NCBI GenBank assembly: GCA_964648115.1
Contig: CAZYME010000002.1
Location: forward strand, 1 to 64,000
Source of the DNA: CAZYME01 sp964648115
GTDB lineage: Bacteria > Pseudomonadota > Gammaproteobacteria > Legionellales > Legionellaceae
Direction: 5' to 3'
DNA: 64,000 nucleotides
Of this stretch, positions 26,795 through 35,130 are shown piece after piece. A model generated the notes under the pieces. It was not told the origin of the DNA. It ran no database searches and saw nothing but the letters and a program-made list of their open reading frames with translations. The position numbers and the translations under genes are program-made. Numbering within the stretch: the first letter of the stretch is position 1; each line of letters begins with the position of its first letter.

Positions 26795-27352
26795 ATGTTA
26801 AACGCACAAAAAAAAACAGCTGCGCCAGTGTCTGGAGTAAAAGTACAATTTCGTCTGCAGGCACCAGCTCCTAATCAATTAGTAAAACAAGGATTGAAAT
26901 TCACTGATACTCAATTAATCGTTCTTCAAAACCCTCCCTCCGAGAATCCAACGATTAACCACGTGTCTCCCCTGTTAGGGGCGGCACGCGATGGCATGGC
27001 TCCACTAAAGCTTAGTGACTTGCGTTTTGGAGCTTCGGGTGCTGATTTTTTAATATTAACTCCAGAGCAGTTAAAAAACCTAGTTGTTAAATTTGGCGCG
27101 GGATGGGAAAAACCTAATACTTCTTTCCAAGGGTTTTATGGAACGGTTCTCAAGATGGAAGCCTTTGAAGTTAATTTACCTGCCGAATATTATAGTGTTA
27201 TCGAACAAGTAAAATCTGGCGACACGCTTGATTTGTTGGTTTCAGTTGATAAGGATATGAGGCTCGGACTAACTATACACCATAATGGAGCGTTGGTACC
27301 CAAAGCTGATGTAGCACACGGGGCTTGTGCTGCGAAGCTAATCTTTGGATAA
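26795..27352 (+). CDS. Unrecognised 185-residue protein
   Basis: I do not recognise the family. The protein is probably soluble: there is no signal peptide or membrane segment. The N-terminal ~20 residues are Ala/Lys/Val rich. The rest alternates short hydrophobic strands with charged turns (QLIVLQNPPSE, ADFLILTPEQLKNLVVKFGAGWEK, GDTLDLLVSVDKDMRLGL), suggesting an alpha/beta or mainly beta fold. It has a good ribosome site (AAGGA seven bases before ATG) and a near-consensus promoter, so it is likely a real gene transcribed alone. It sits next to the PHB genes on the opposite strand, and a link to PHB is only a guess. Confidence 0.7.
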   Translation: MLNAQKKTAAPVSGVKVQFRLQAPAPNQLVKQGLKFTDTQLIVLQNPPSENPTINHVSPLLGAARDGMAPLKLSDLRFGASGADFLILTPEQLKNLVVKFGAGWEKPNTSFQGFYGTVLKMEAFEVNLPAEYYSVIEQVKSGDTLDLLVSVDKDMRLGLTIHHNGALVPKADVAHGACAAKLIFG

Positions 27353-27367
27353 GGGGATTAATCAAAT

Positions 27368-27402
27368 GTAGCCCGTATGAAGCGAAGCGGAATACGGGCT
27401 AC
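27368..27402. repeat. Family C palindrome
   Basis: GTAGCCCGTA (27368-27377) pairs exactly with TACGGGCTAC (27393-27402) around GAAGCGAAGCGGA. It is located between two convergent genes. Confidence 0.65.
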
Positions 27403-27435
27403 GATGGTACTTTACTCAGGATTCACATGAATCCC

Positions 27436-28626
27436 TTACCGAATAACCACCGCTTTAGGAACATAGCCTTTCAATTGCAGGGCAAATTGGCGTAATACAT
27501 CAAGGCCTGATTCCTCTGCTTGCTTACACCATTGTTGTAATGATTCGATTAATTCTTTTTGCGATGCAGCTGTCTTTAACCAAATATTTTGTAAAGATTG
27601 GCGATAGCTGTATACAACACGCAATTGCTCATAACGCTCTAACAACGCTTGTAAACGTGTATTAGCTCGAGGTGAGAGCAGATCTTCTTGTCGTCGTAAC
27701 AAAGAACCAGCCCGCTGAAATAGTTTTTTATCTAGCTTACTCTCAGCATCATTTTCCTTGACCTGTTGCAGCATCGGACAAACTACATGCTTGTAGTAAT
27801 GCGACATCACTTGAAAACGGTTGCTGATAACTGCTTTAACCGTATCTAAATCAACATGCAATTTACCTTCTTGAGTTGCCAATTTAGGCGGTAATTTTTT
27901 TACCTTAGCTAAGCCTAAAAACGATAAACAACGAATGTACATCCAGCCTAAATCAAACTCCCACCACTTCACCGAGAATTTAGCAGACGATGCAAAAGTA
28001 TGGTGATTATTGTGTAACTCTTCGCCACCAATCCAAAAACCCCAAGGAATAATGTTGGTTGCAGCATCAGGGCATTCAAAATTACGATACCCCCAAGCAT
28101 GCCCTACTCCATTGATAACACCGGCAGCCCACACTGGGATCCACATCATTTGGACAGCCCAGATAGAAACGCCCGGGATCCCAAATAAAAATATATCGAT
28201 GAGTAACATTAACAGGATGCCTTTAGCTGAATGGCGAGTATAAACATTACGCTCTATCCAATCATCCGGCGTACCATGCCCATATTTTTCAACCATGTCT
28301 CTATTCTTTGAAGATGCCCGATATAATTCCGCACCTTGCCAAAATACTTTTTTCAAACCAAGAACTACCGGACTGTGCGGATCTCCATCCACATCGGTAG
28401 TCGCGTGATGCTTACGGTGAATCGCCACCCATTCTGCTGTAACCATCCCCGTAGTTAGCCAAAGCCAAAAACGAAAAAAATGGCTGATAATCGGATGCAA
28501 TGTCAAAGCACGATGTGTTTGATGACGATGCAAATAAATTGTCACTGAAGCAATGGTTATTTGTGTCACTACTATTCCAGCAACAATATAACCCCAGAAA
28601 GACAGATCTAAAACACCAAAAAGCAT
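27436..28626 (-). CDS. Membrane fatty acid desaturase (acyl-CoA delta-9 type)
   Basis: Diiron membrane desaturase introducing a double bond into fatty acyl chains. Three histidine boxes are complete: H33-x4-H38 (HRHQTH), HRKHH at 70-74 and HNNHH near residue 208. Two pairs of membrane helices lie around residues 10-60 and 130-190. The last ~120 residues are a charged helical tail not needed for the core fold. The frame extends upstream, but GGAGAG just before the ATG at 28626 (MLFGVLD) favours that start, giving 396 residues. It stands alone, divergent from a small membrane protein gene. Confidence 0.88.
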   Translation of the reverse strand: MLFGVLDLSFWGYIVAGIVVTQITIASVTIYLHRHQTHRALTLHPIISHFFRFWLWLTTGMVTAEWVAIHRKHHATTDVDGDPHSPVVLGLKKVFWQGAELYRASSKNRDMVEKYGHGTPDDWIERNVYTRHSAKGILLMLLIDIFLFGIPGVSIWAVQMMWIPVWAAGVINGVGHAWGYRNFECPDAATNIIPWGFWIGGEELHNNHHTFASSAKFSVKWWEFDLGWMYIRCLSFLGLAKVKKLPPKLATQEGKLHVDLDTVKAVISNRFQVMSHYYKHVVCPMLQQVKENDAESKLDKKLFQRAGSLLRRQEDLLSPRANTRLQALLERYEQLRVVYSYRQSLQNIWLKTAASQKELIESLQQWCKQAEESGLDVLRQFALQLKGYVPKAVVIR

Positions 28627-28830
28627 AGCTCTCTCCATATATTTGGTAATCATACAGGTATATTTAAAGGGGGATATACATGGCATGAAAGCCGTGTATT
28701 ATCCATCCATTTGGCCCTAAATTCCTGTTACTGCTGTCTATGATACCACATTTTGCACAATTCGTGTTGCACTGAAGTGCATTGTGATTGATAATTTTCG
28801 AATGCAGTTAGAAAATAGATTAGGGATGTC

Positions 28831-29070
28831 ATGAATAATAAATTTAAACAGATGCTGGATCAGTTGCCTGCCTTTATCATATTAGGCATTGCCATCGCCG
28901 TTGTTGTTGGCCTGTTCATTATGTTGTCTTATGTTTTGGTCTGGGGCCTTATATTGGGCGCCATCATCTGGCTTGGCGTAGTGATTAAAAACTACATCTT
29001 CCCCTCGTCTGTATCAGATAAAAGTGCAGGCCGAGTTATCGAACACGATGATGATGAAAATCAACAATGA
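28831..29070 (+). CDS. Small membrane protein of unknown function
   Basis: A 79-residue protein with one long or two short hydrophobic stretches from residue ~14 to ~55 (LPAFIILGIAIAVVVGLFIM, then a second). The tail is acidic and ends in DDDENQQ. No family is recognised. Its stop overlaps the start of the acyltransferase gene in ATGA, so the two are translated together, which suggests a membrane-related accessory role. Confidence 0.65.
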   Translation: MNNKFKQMLDQLPAFIILGIAIAVVVGLFIMLSYVLVWGLILGAIIWLGVVIKNYIFPSSVSDKSAGRVIEHDDDENQQ

Positions 29071-29795
29071 AAATCAGCAAACTGCGTACACTATGGATTA
29101 TGTTTTTATCCGCCATCTATACCTTGAATACGACTGGCCAATCCATTTTAAAACGGCTTGTCGGTAGCAGTAACAGAGCTTGGGTAGACAAAACCCTCCA
29201 TACCTGGGATAGACGCATTCTTAAGCTGGTTCAGGTGGAGTGTAAAGTTATTAACCCTCACCATGTTGTCCCGCAAGCAAACCATCCCACCATCATTATG
29301 TGTAATCACAGCAGCCTTTATGATATTCCGCTGAGTATGCGTGCTTTTCCTAACCATTCAATCCGTATGTTGGCTAAAAAAGAGATGTCTAAAATCCCAA
29401 TTGTTGGTAAGGGGATGACGGCTGCAGAGTTCCCGTTCATAGATCGCAAAAATAGACGCCAAGCCATGAAAGATTTAGAAGCTGTGAAGCAATTATTGGC
29501 GAGCGGCATTGTCATGTGGATAGCACCAGAAGGCACGCGCTCTAAAGATGGAAAACTTGCACCGTTTAAAAAAGGGGCTTTTATTACCGCTATTCAAGCC
29601 AAAGCCACCATTATTCCAATTGGTATCCGTGGGGCTTATGATATTTTACCCGCACGCACTTTTCAGTTTAATATCAATCAAACAGCTGAAGTACACATTG
29701 GAAAACCAATTGATGCTTCGAAATTTACTTTGGAAAACAAAGAAAAACTACTGGAAGAGGTGTTTCAGTCAATTAAACTATTAGTTGGCCCCTAA
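29067..29795 (+). CDS. 1-acyl-sn-glycerol-3-phosphate acyltransferase (PlsC family)
   Basis: Transfers an acyl chain to lysophosphatidic acid in phospholipid synthesis. The catalytic H-x4-D motif is H81-SSLY-D86 (CNHSSLYDIP). Block II EFPFIDRKNRR, block III IAPEGTRSKDG with the GTRS phosphate site, and block IV IIPIGIRGAYD are all present. Length is 242 residues, typical. An N-terminal hydrophobic segment anchors it to the inner membrane. It is coupled to the small membrane protein upstream. The exact substrate among PlsC paralogues cannot be told. Confidence 0.88.
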   Translation: MKISKLRTLWIMFLSAIYTLNTTGQSILKRLVGSSNRAWVDKTLHTWDRRILKLVQVECKVINPHHVVPQANHPTIIMCNHSSLYDIPLSMRAFPNHSIRMLAKKEMSKIPIVGKGMTAAEFPFIDRKNRRQAMKDLEAVKQLLASGIVMWIAPEGTRSKDGKLAPFKKGAFITAIQAKATIIPIGIRGAYDILPARTFQFNINQTAEVHIGKPIDASKFTLENKEKLLEEVFQSIKLLVGP

Positions 29796-29818
29796 AATTT
29801 GCAAGATTTGCGGGTTAC

Positions 29819-31555
29819 TCAAAATCTAAACCCATACCCACTCTTCTCCTCACCCATTGTTGCACTTAGTCCAATGTGCCTGGGATCCGATGCAGCTGTT
29901 ACAAGGTTATGTTGACGATCCCAAGTAATTACTTGCATGTCCCCATAATATTGAGGTAACGGTGCCAGATGATAACCCATGCTTCTTAAGTTATCTTGTA
30001 GGGCTTGTGAAAAAGTATCCGGCTCAAATTGTATTACATCTGGTAAATATTGATGATGAAAACGCATAGCGGAAACCATGCTAATTGCTCCAAAGGAATC
30101 GTTAAATAGCAATGATGCTAACAAAACCATAGTCGGTATCCGACTCCCACCCGGTGTACCAAGGATAGCTAAACGCCCTGGCATTTCAAGAAATGTGGGC
30201 GCCATACTTGATAAAGGCCTTCTACCAGGCCCAATGATGTTTTTTGCGCTACCCACTAGCCCATATACATTTTTTTCGGTGATTGCCGTAGAAAAATCAT
30301 CCATTTCATCATTTAATAACACCCCCGTACCCTCTGCTACCACACTAGAGCCAAAAATATAATTAAGGGTAAGCGTTGCAGCCACGCGATTTCCCTCTCG
30401 ATCAAGGATAGAAAAATGGCTCGTATTATTGCCCTCCAGTTTCTCACTCTCTTTATTAGACAAAGAAGCGCTGGCTGTCGCGCGATCTGGATAAATAAAA
30501 GTACGCAAATAATTAGCATTTTCTACCGATAGTAACTTTGTTACCGGAATATCAATAAAATCTGGATCACCTAATAGTTCCGTACGCTGCCAGAAAGCGA
30601 GACGCATCGCTTCAACTAAATAATGCACCCATTGTGCTTTTGATAATGACTGCAGAGGATAATCGGCCAATATATTTAGCATGGTCAATAATGCGATACC
30701 GCCCGCAGAGGGTGGAGGTGCAGTAATAATTTGAACATTATGGAACACACCCTGCAAAGGCTCTCGAATCTTGACCTGATAAGCAGCCAAATCCTGCAAA
30801 GTCCATTTTCCACCGGCATGATTTATTGCATCAACTAAACGCTGAGCTACTTGACCACGATAAAAACCATCATGACCAAGCTTTGCTAACGTTCTTAAGG
30901 TCTTAGCTAAATCTGGCTGCACCAAGCGCTCGCCTAGTTGATATTGTTTACCATTTCGCAAAAATATAGCAGCTGTTGCTGGAAATTTTTGCATTTGCTG
31001 CAGCCTATCATCCATTTTTATAAAATGGATTAGCTGATGGTCCACAGGAAAACCTTGTTCCGCAATGCGAATTGCGGGAGCAAGTGTTTGCGCTAATGGT
31101 AAGCGGCCATAACGCTTTGCAATGAGTACAAGGGCTGCAGGCTCTCCTGGGATTGCTGCTGACAACCCACCATTCAAGGACAGCCCTGGTATTAACTTCC
31201 CATGGCTATCTAGATACATGTCCTTTGTTGCCGCAAGCGGGGCCACTTCGCGACCATCAATAAAGGTATTTTTTTTGGTGCTCGCCTGATGTAACAGCCA
31301 AAAACCACCACCACCTAAACCCGAGTGATAAGGACTCACCACGGCAAGAACAGCGCTCACTGCAACTGCTGCGTCAAAGGCGTTGCCACCTTGTGCCAGA
31401 ATAGCAAGCCCTGCATTCGTAGCTAAAGGATGCTCGCTGGCAACAGCGTAGCTTGCAGGATAATCTGCATAAGTTGAACCATGGGTTATGGAAAAGATGA
31501 AGCAAGAAATAACACAAAGACAATAACGTGAAAACCTAAAATGATAGTGATTCAT
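29819..31555 (-). CDS. ggt: Gamma-glutamyltranspeptidase
   Basis: Periplasmic N-terminal nucleophile enzyme that cleaves gamma-glutamyl bonds of glutathione. A signal peptide covers residues ~1-30 (hydrophobic core CLCVISCFIFSIT). The proprotein is cleaved before T378 in GNNTSHFSI, the new catalytic threonine. GLGGGGFWLLHQ, the substrate-arginine motif DGREVAP and GPGRRPLSSMAPT are family signatures. Length is 578 residues. Its ATG overlaps the coaD stop (ATGA), an unusual pairing that suggests one transcript. Confidence 0.95.
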   Translation of the reverse strand: MNHYHFRFSRYCLCVISCFIFSITHGSTYADYPASYAVASEHPLATNAGLAILAQGGNAFDAAVAVSAVLAVVSPYHSGLGGGGFWLLHQASTKKNTFIDGREVAPLAATKDMYLDSHGKLIPGLSLNGGLSAAIPGEPAALVLIAKRYGRLPLAQTLAPAIRIAEQGFPVDHQLIHFIKMDDRLQQMQKFPATAAIFLRNGKQYQLGERLVQPDLAKTLRTLAKLGHDGFYRGQVAQRLVDAINHAGGKWTLQDLAAYQVKIREPLQGVFHNVQIITAPPPSAGGIALLTMLNILADYPLQSLSKAQWVHYLVEAMRLAFWQRTELLGDPDFIDIPVTKLLSVENANYLRTFIYPDRATASASLSNKESEKLEGNNTSHFSILDREGNRVAATLTLNYIFGSSVVAEGTGVLLNDEMDDFSTAITEKNVYGLVGSAKNIIGPGRRPLSSMAPTFLEMPGRLAILGTPGGSRIPTMVLLASLLFNDSFGAISMVSAMRFHHQYLPDVIQFEPDTFSQALQDNLRSMGYHLAPLPQYYGDMQVITWDRQHNLVTAASDPRHIGLSATMGEEKSGYGFRF

Positions 31556-32040
31556 AGTTCATTTTTTTTCATTTTTTTTACGGCACTCACTACAGCGGCT
31601 GGAACGAATCCTGAAACATCTCCTCCTAATACAGCAATTTCACGTACCAAGGTTGATGAAATAAACATAGAGTCCTCTGAGGGAGTCAAAAACATGGTTT
31701 CAACGTGTTTTGATAATTTGCGGTTCATACCAGCCAATTGAAATTCATACTCAAAATCAGAAACAGCACGCAGGCCACGTAAAATAATTCTGGCTTTCTG
31801 TTCATGCACAAAGTTAATCAACAAATTGTCAAAACCTATAACACTTACACCAGGTAAATTTCCCACGGCCTCTTGTACTAATTTAATGCGAACATCCAAA
31901 GGAAAAAAAGGACGCTTAGCGGTATTGCTAGCTACTGCAACAACCAGCTCAGGAAATAGAGTTGCGGCTCGGGTGATAATATCAACATGACCATTGGTTA
32001 CTGGATCAAATGTTCCGGGATAAATTGCTTTGTTTTTCAT
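31552..32040 (-). CDS. coaD: Phosphopantetheine adenylyltransferase
   Basis: Makes dephospho-CoA from 4'-phosphopantetheine and ATP, the fourth step of CoA synthesis. The nucleotidyltransferase motif YPGTFDPVTNGHVDI holds the T/HxGH-type site, and ISSTLVREI near the C-terminus is the second signature. The frame opens at 32064, but the family begins MK-x-AIYPG, so the ATG at 32040 is chosen (162 residues). Pantothenate genes panB and panC are elsewhere in this window. Confidence 0.94.
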   Translation of the reverse strand: MKNKAIYPGTFDPVTNGHVDIITRAATLFPELVVAVASNTAKRPFFPLDVRIKLVQEAVGNLPGVSVIGFDNLLINFVHEQKARIILRGLRAVSDFEYEFQLAGMNRKLSKHVETMFLTPSEDSMFISSTLVREIAVLGGDVSGFVPAAVVSAVKKMKKNEL

Positions 32041-32175
32041 ATGCTGACAATACATCAATTGCATGTTTTTGCAGTCTAGCGTATTGTTTATTACGTAGCA
32101 AAAATTATTTTACCTCTCCATCTTGTTCGAGAGGTCCTTTGTAACCACCACATAACATGGATGTGAGATAACGCA

Positions 32176-32805
32176 ATGAATGCTATTAAATATATCGGTG
32201 TCCTTTCTGTCTGTCTTCTTACAGCGTGTGCTCCTCATAAAACCATTCCTGAGCAACAACTTCCAACGGGTGAGGTTAAAACACTAAATGAGTCCCAACA
32301 AGTTTCAGCAAACAAAACCAAAACATCCGCCGATAAAATATCATCTTGGAAAATATCAGGAGCTATGGCTGCAAGAAATAAACGGAAAGGCTGGTCTGCT
32401 TCCTATAATTGGGTACAACAAGGGATAAACCAATATCAAATTCGTTTGTTTGGACCATTAGGTGGCGGAACTGTGATCATTGCTAAACAAGGCGGCACGA
32501 TCACCTATACGGATGGCCCTAAAAAGATATCATCTCACAATGCTGATGAACTTCTAATGCAACAGACAGGTATTCAACTGCCCGTTAGCAACCTTTATTA
32601 CTGGGTAAGAGGTATACCAGCACCTGGTGCGGTTCAGTCCTCACATACAGATAAGAATGGTAATTTAGAGTCGCTCACGCAAGCAGGCTATAACATTCAT
32701 TATTCGAATTATACCTCAGTCAACAATGTTAGCTTGCCAGGTAAGGTACAGCTGCAAGGAAATGGCGCGACGATTAAGCTCATCATTAAGCACTGGACAA
32801 TCTAA
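32176..32805 (+). CDS. lolB: Outer-membrane lipoprotein receptor LolB
   Basis: Receives lipoproteins from LolA and inserts them into the outer membrane. It is itself a lipoprotein: signal peptide with lipobox LTAC, modified cysteine C18. The mature part has WKISGAMAARNKRKGWSASYNW and RLFGPLGGGTVII, then WVRGIPAPGA, the recognised LolB pattern. Length is 209 residues. In many gammaproteobacteria lolB is followed by ispE and prs; here ispE is missing and tRNA-Gln comes next. Confidence 0.85.
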   Translation: MNAIKYIGVLSVCLLTACAPHKTIPEQQLPTGEVKTLNESQQVSANKTKTSADKISSWKISGAMAARNKRKGWSASYNWVQQGINQYQIRLFGPLGGGTVIIAKQGGTITYTDGPKKISSHNADELLMQQTGIQLPVSNLYYWVRGIPAPGAVQSSHTDKNGNLESLTQAGYNIHYSNYTSVNNVSLPGKVQLQGNGATIKLIIKHWTI

Positions 32806-32811
32806 ATATCT

Positions 32812-32858
32812 GAAATGCGGGGTAATTTAATCCCCGCATTCCGCTTCGCTCCATCGGA
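32812..32858. repeat. Family C palindrome after lolB
   Basis: AATGCGGGG (32814-32822) pairs with CCCCGCATT (32832-32840), continuing into CCGCTTCGCTCCAT, which matches the arms of the repeats at 26409 and 61531. It may end the lolB transcript. Confidence 0.55.
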
Positions 32859-32905
32859 ACACGATATTGTTTTATACAGAATTGCTTTTAAACTGTTATT
32901 TTACG

Positions 32906-32934
32906 TTGACAACCAAATTAAATCGCTGCAAAAT
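32906..32934 (+). promoter_or_regulatory. Promoter for tRNA-Gln and possibly prs
   Basis: A perfect -35 TTGACA (32906-32911) with CAAAAT 17 bases downstream. It lies about 80 bases before the tRNA. Confidence 0.5.
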
Positions 32935-33013
32935 ACGCAGCAGTTCGCAGGGACTGTGTTCTTATGAACTAGGGGCTTGTTAAAGCCTCTAAAATAAAGA
33001 ATCCACAACTTTT

Positions 33014-33088
33014 TGGGGTGTCGCCAAGTGGTAAGGCACAGGGTTTTGATCCCTGCATTCCTAGGTTCGAATCCTAGCACCCCAGCCA
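33014..33088 (+). tRNA. tRNA-Gln (anticodon TTG)
   Basis: Full cloverleaf by eye. Acceptor TGGGGTG pairs with CACCCCA, discriminator G and encoded CCA follow, the anticodon stem is CAGGG/CCCTG with loop TTTTGAT, and the T-arm is CTAGG TTCGAAT CCTAG. The 75-base length is normal for tRNA-Gln. It lies between lolB and prs. Confidence 0.96.
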
Positions 33089-33226
33089 AACCCTTGTTGG
33101 TTCAAGTAAACAGACAGCAGAAGATAACCCGGGAAGGATGCGTTTCACCGGATCGCTTAAACAACAATAATATCTTTCTGGCTGTCTTCTGCTATGTGTT
33201 TAAGTTACCCGATTATTTAAGGTTTT

Positions 33227-34180
33227 ATGCACATGTCAACAATGATGATTTTTACTGGTAATGCAAACCCTGAGCTAGCGCTTAAGATTTCTTCTTATCT
33301 ACAAATACCCATTGGCGATGCCACCGTCAGCACATTTAGTGACGGGGAAACCATGATTGAAATTAATGAGAACGTACGTGGAAAAGACGTGTTCATCATC
33401 CAATCTACCTGCGCCCCAGCTAACGATAATTTAATGGAATTGCTGACCATGGCGGATGCATTACGCCGCTCATCTGCTGCCAGAATCACAGCTGTTGTAC
33501 CCTACTTTGGTTACGCTCGGCAAGACAGACGAGTGCGCTCCGCGCGCGTACCCATTACAGCAAAAGTAGTGGCTGATATGATGGCGTCGGTAGGTATTTG
33601 CCGTGTACTTACCGTAGATTTGCATGCGGATCAAATACAAGGCTTTTTTTACATGCCTGTAGACAACGTTTACTCCACACCTATTTTACTTGAAGATATC
33701 AAAAAGCAAAAACTTAACAATTTGATGGTTATCTCCCCTGACGTAGGCGGTGTAGTTCGTGCAAGAGCAATGGCTAAACGTCTAAATGATGCCGAATTAT
33801 CCATTATAGATAAACGACGTAGCGGACCAAATAAATCTGAGGTCATGCATATCATTGGAGAGCCAAAAGGCAGGCATTGTATTATTATTGATGATATCGT
33901 CGATACAGCTGGTACGATGTGCACAGCAGCACACGAGCTCAAAGAAAATGGTGCCATCAGCGTACGGGCTTATATTACTCATCCTGTGTTATCAGGCCCC
34001 GCAATTGAAAACATTATGCATTCATCCCTGGATGAGGTCGTAGTAACAGATACTATCCCACTCTCAGAAGCTGCGCAGCATTGTAAAAAAATCCGAGTGG
34101 TCAGCCTCGCCGATATGTTAGCGCAAGCAATTAAACGCGTTAATGTGGAAGAGTCTGTTAGCTCGATGTTTGAAGAGTAA
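33227..34180 (+). CDS. prs: Ribose-phosphate pyrophosphokinase
   Basis: Makes PRPP from ribose 5-phosphate and ATP for nucleotide, histidine, tryptophan and NAD synthesis. Signatures are FSDGETMIEI, GYARQDRRVRS with the ATP flag region, TVDLHADQIQGFF with the metal-binding DLH-D, and the PRPP loop IIIDDIVDTAGTM. Length is 317 residues. Two starts are possible: this ATG has AAGG four bases away, and a second ATG two codons later has looser spacing but fits related proteins. It follows tRNA-Gln. Confidence 0.96.
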   Translation: MHMSTMMIFTGNANPELALKISSYLQIPIGDATVSTFSDGETMIEINENVRGKDVFIIQSTCAPANDNLMELLTMADALRRSSAARITAVVPYFGYARQDRRVRSARVPITAKVVADMMASVGICRVLTVDLHADQIQGFFYMPVDNVYSTPILLEDIKKQKLNNLMVISPDVGGVVRARAMAKRLNDAELSIIDKRRSGPNKSEVMHIIGEPKGRHCIIIDDIVDTAGTMCTAAHELKENGAISVRAYITHPVLSGPAIENIMHSSLDEVVVTDTIPLSEAAQHCKKIRVVSLADMLAQAIKRVNVEESVSSMFEE

Positions 34181-34193
34181 AGCCGTAATAATT

Positions 34194-34240
34194 AATGTAG
34201 CACTTCGTGCACTTGTTGGGCCAATGGCCCAACCTACATT
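34194..34240. repeat. Family A palindrome after prs
   Basis: TTGGGCC/GGCCCAA stem (34216-34222 with 34226-34232) nested inside ATGTAG/CTACAT, starting 14 bases after the prs stop. A probable transcript end. Confidence 0.6.
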
Positions 34241-34344
34241 TAATAGGTCAGTATTCCCCCCACCGAAGCATATGCTTTTCTAAAGTAGTGCTAAACTTTA
34301 GAACGAGTGTTACCAAAATCAAATAGAACTTGAGGGAAGCTAAC

Positions 34345-34629
34345 ATGAAAAAATTGACTTATACCATGTACTCTAGTTTGCCGTACTTGCTTCTTGATGT
34401 TGTTTTTTTTGCAGCCCTATATTTCATGAGCGTGAATATTGCTTATGCGTATCCTGGGGAAAATTGTGTAAAAGAGGATATGAGTTGTCAGGATGCTTGT
34501 CTTCGTATCCCTTTAACAAGCCCAGATTTTAAAACCTGTGCGGAGAATTGTACTAAGACAGCAAATGCCTGTATAGAAAGGGAAAAAGCCGCTGCTTCAA
34601 ACAAGGAACATTCTGAACCTCCACAATAG
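34345..34629 (+). CDS. Small exported protein with a symmetric six-cysteine motif
   Basis: Family not recognised. The N-terminus has a long hydrophobic stretch (residues ~12-33) ending at a plausible signal peptidase site after AYA (35). The mature ~59 residues carry six cysteines in a mirror pattern: C41-x6-C48-x3-C52-x12-C65-x3-C69-x6-C76. This suggests a helical hairpin with three disulphides, formed in the periplasm or outside. The tail is charged and ends in Pro/Gln. A TTG five codons earlier is in frame, but GAGGG lies eight bases before this ATG, giving 94 residues. A hairpin terminator follows. Function unknown. Confidence 0.7.
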   Translation: MKKLTYTMYSSLPYLLLDVVFFAALYFMSVNIAYAYPGENCVKEDMSCQDACLRIPLTSPDFKTCAENCTKTANACIEREKAAASNKEHSEPPQ

Positions 34630-34658
34630 GCGAGTGTTCGGCAATAACATCCACTAAG

Positions 34659-34697
34659 AATGTAGGTTGGTGCATTGATCCAACCTGCATTCTTTTT
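34659..34697 (+). terminator. Hairpin terminator (family A palindrome with T-run)
   Basis: AATGTAGGTTGG (34659-34670) pairs with CCAACCTGCATT (34680-34691), with one G-U pair, and is followed by CTTTTTA. It ends the six-cysteine gene and faces the fis 3' end. Confidence 0.65.
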
Positions 34698-34709
34698 AGC
34701 GTGAAATAA

Positions 34710-34991
34710 TTAATCTCGGGTACCAACGTACTTATCATCGAAATAACGACGCAGTTTTGTTCTTAATGTACCTCTGCTAATCCCTAGCATGACAGCAGCA
34801 CGTGACTGGTTGTATTTGCAATGTTCCATAACTGCTCTAAACAATGGGGTTTCAATCTCTTCTAGAACAAACTGATATAAATCAACAGGATCAGTACCTT
34901 TCAGCTCAGAAAAATATTTTTGTACGGATTGAGTTACGCTTGTTGCTAGTGATGCAGTCGTATCTACAGCCTCATTGCTGATTGTTGTCAT
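34710..34991 (-). CDS. fis: Fis family nucleoid protein
   Basis: Small DNA-bending global regulator. The C-terminal helix-turn-helix NQSRAAVMLGISRGTLRTKL is almost identical in pattern to Fis, preceded by the dimer helix LFRAVMEHCKY. Length is 93 residues, close to E. coli Fis (98). It is not next to dusB as in enterics. Some Legionellales carry several Fis paralogues that regulate virulence genes, so which one this is cannot be told. Confidence 0.85.
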   Translation of the reverse strand: MTTISNEAVDTTASLATSVTQSVQKYFSELKGTDPVDLYQFVLEEIETPLFRAVMEHCKYNQSRAAVMLGISRGTLRTKLRRYFDDKYVGTRD

Positions 34992-35091
34992 TATTTTTAA
35001 CTCCTTCTTTTAAAAACAGTATTTTAACGAATTGAGCAATTCCTGACAAGCTCAGAGCTTGCAATTTTTGCTTATAAATCAATAATAAATA

Positions 35092-35118
35092 GGTGGACAA
35101 ATTGCTCTATTGTCCACC
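35092..35118 (-). terminator. Possible hairpin terminator after the DUF945 gene
   Basis: GGTGGACAA and TTGTCCACC form a perfect 9-bp stem with a 9-base loop, 12 bases after the stop, followed on the minus strand by an A/T-rich stretch without a clean U-run. Confidence 0.45.
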
Positions 35119-35130
35119 CAGTAAATAGCA

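Noticed and set aside
32901..33089. 62-codon frame over the tRNA region
   Set aside because: It overlaps tRNA-Gln completely; the protein-like text is a common artefact of tRNA translation.
34345..34629. Calling the six-cysteine protein a small Tim homologue
   Set aside because: Only the CX3C spacing is shared; the flanking cysteines, the signal peptide and bacterial context argue against homology.
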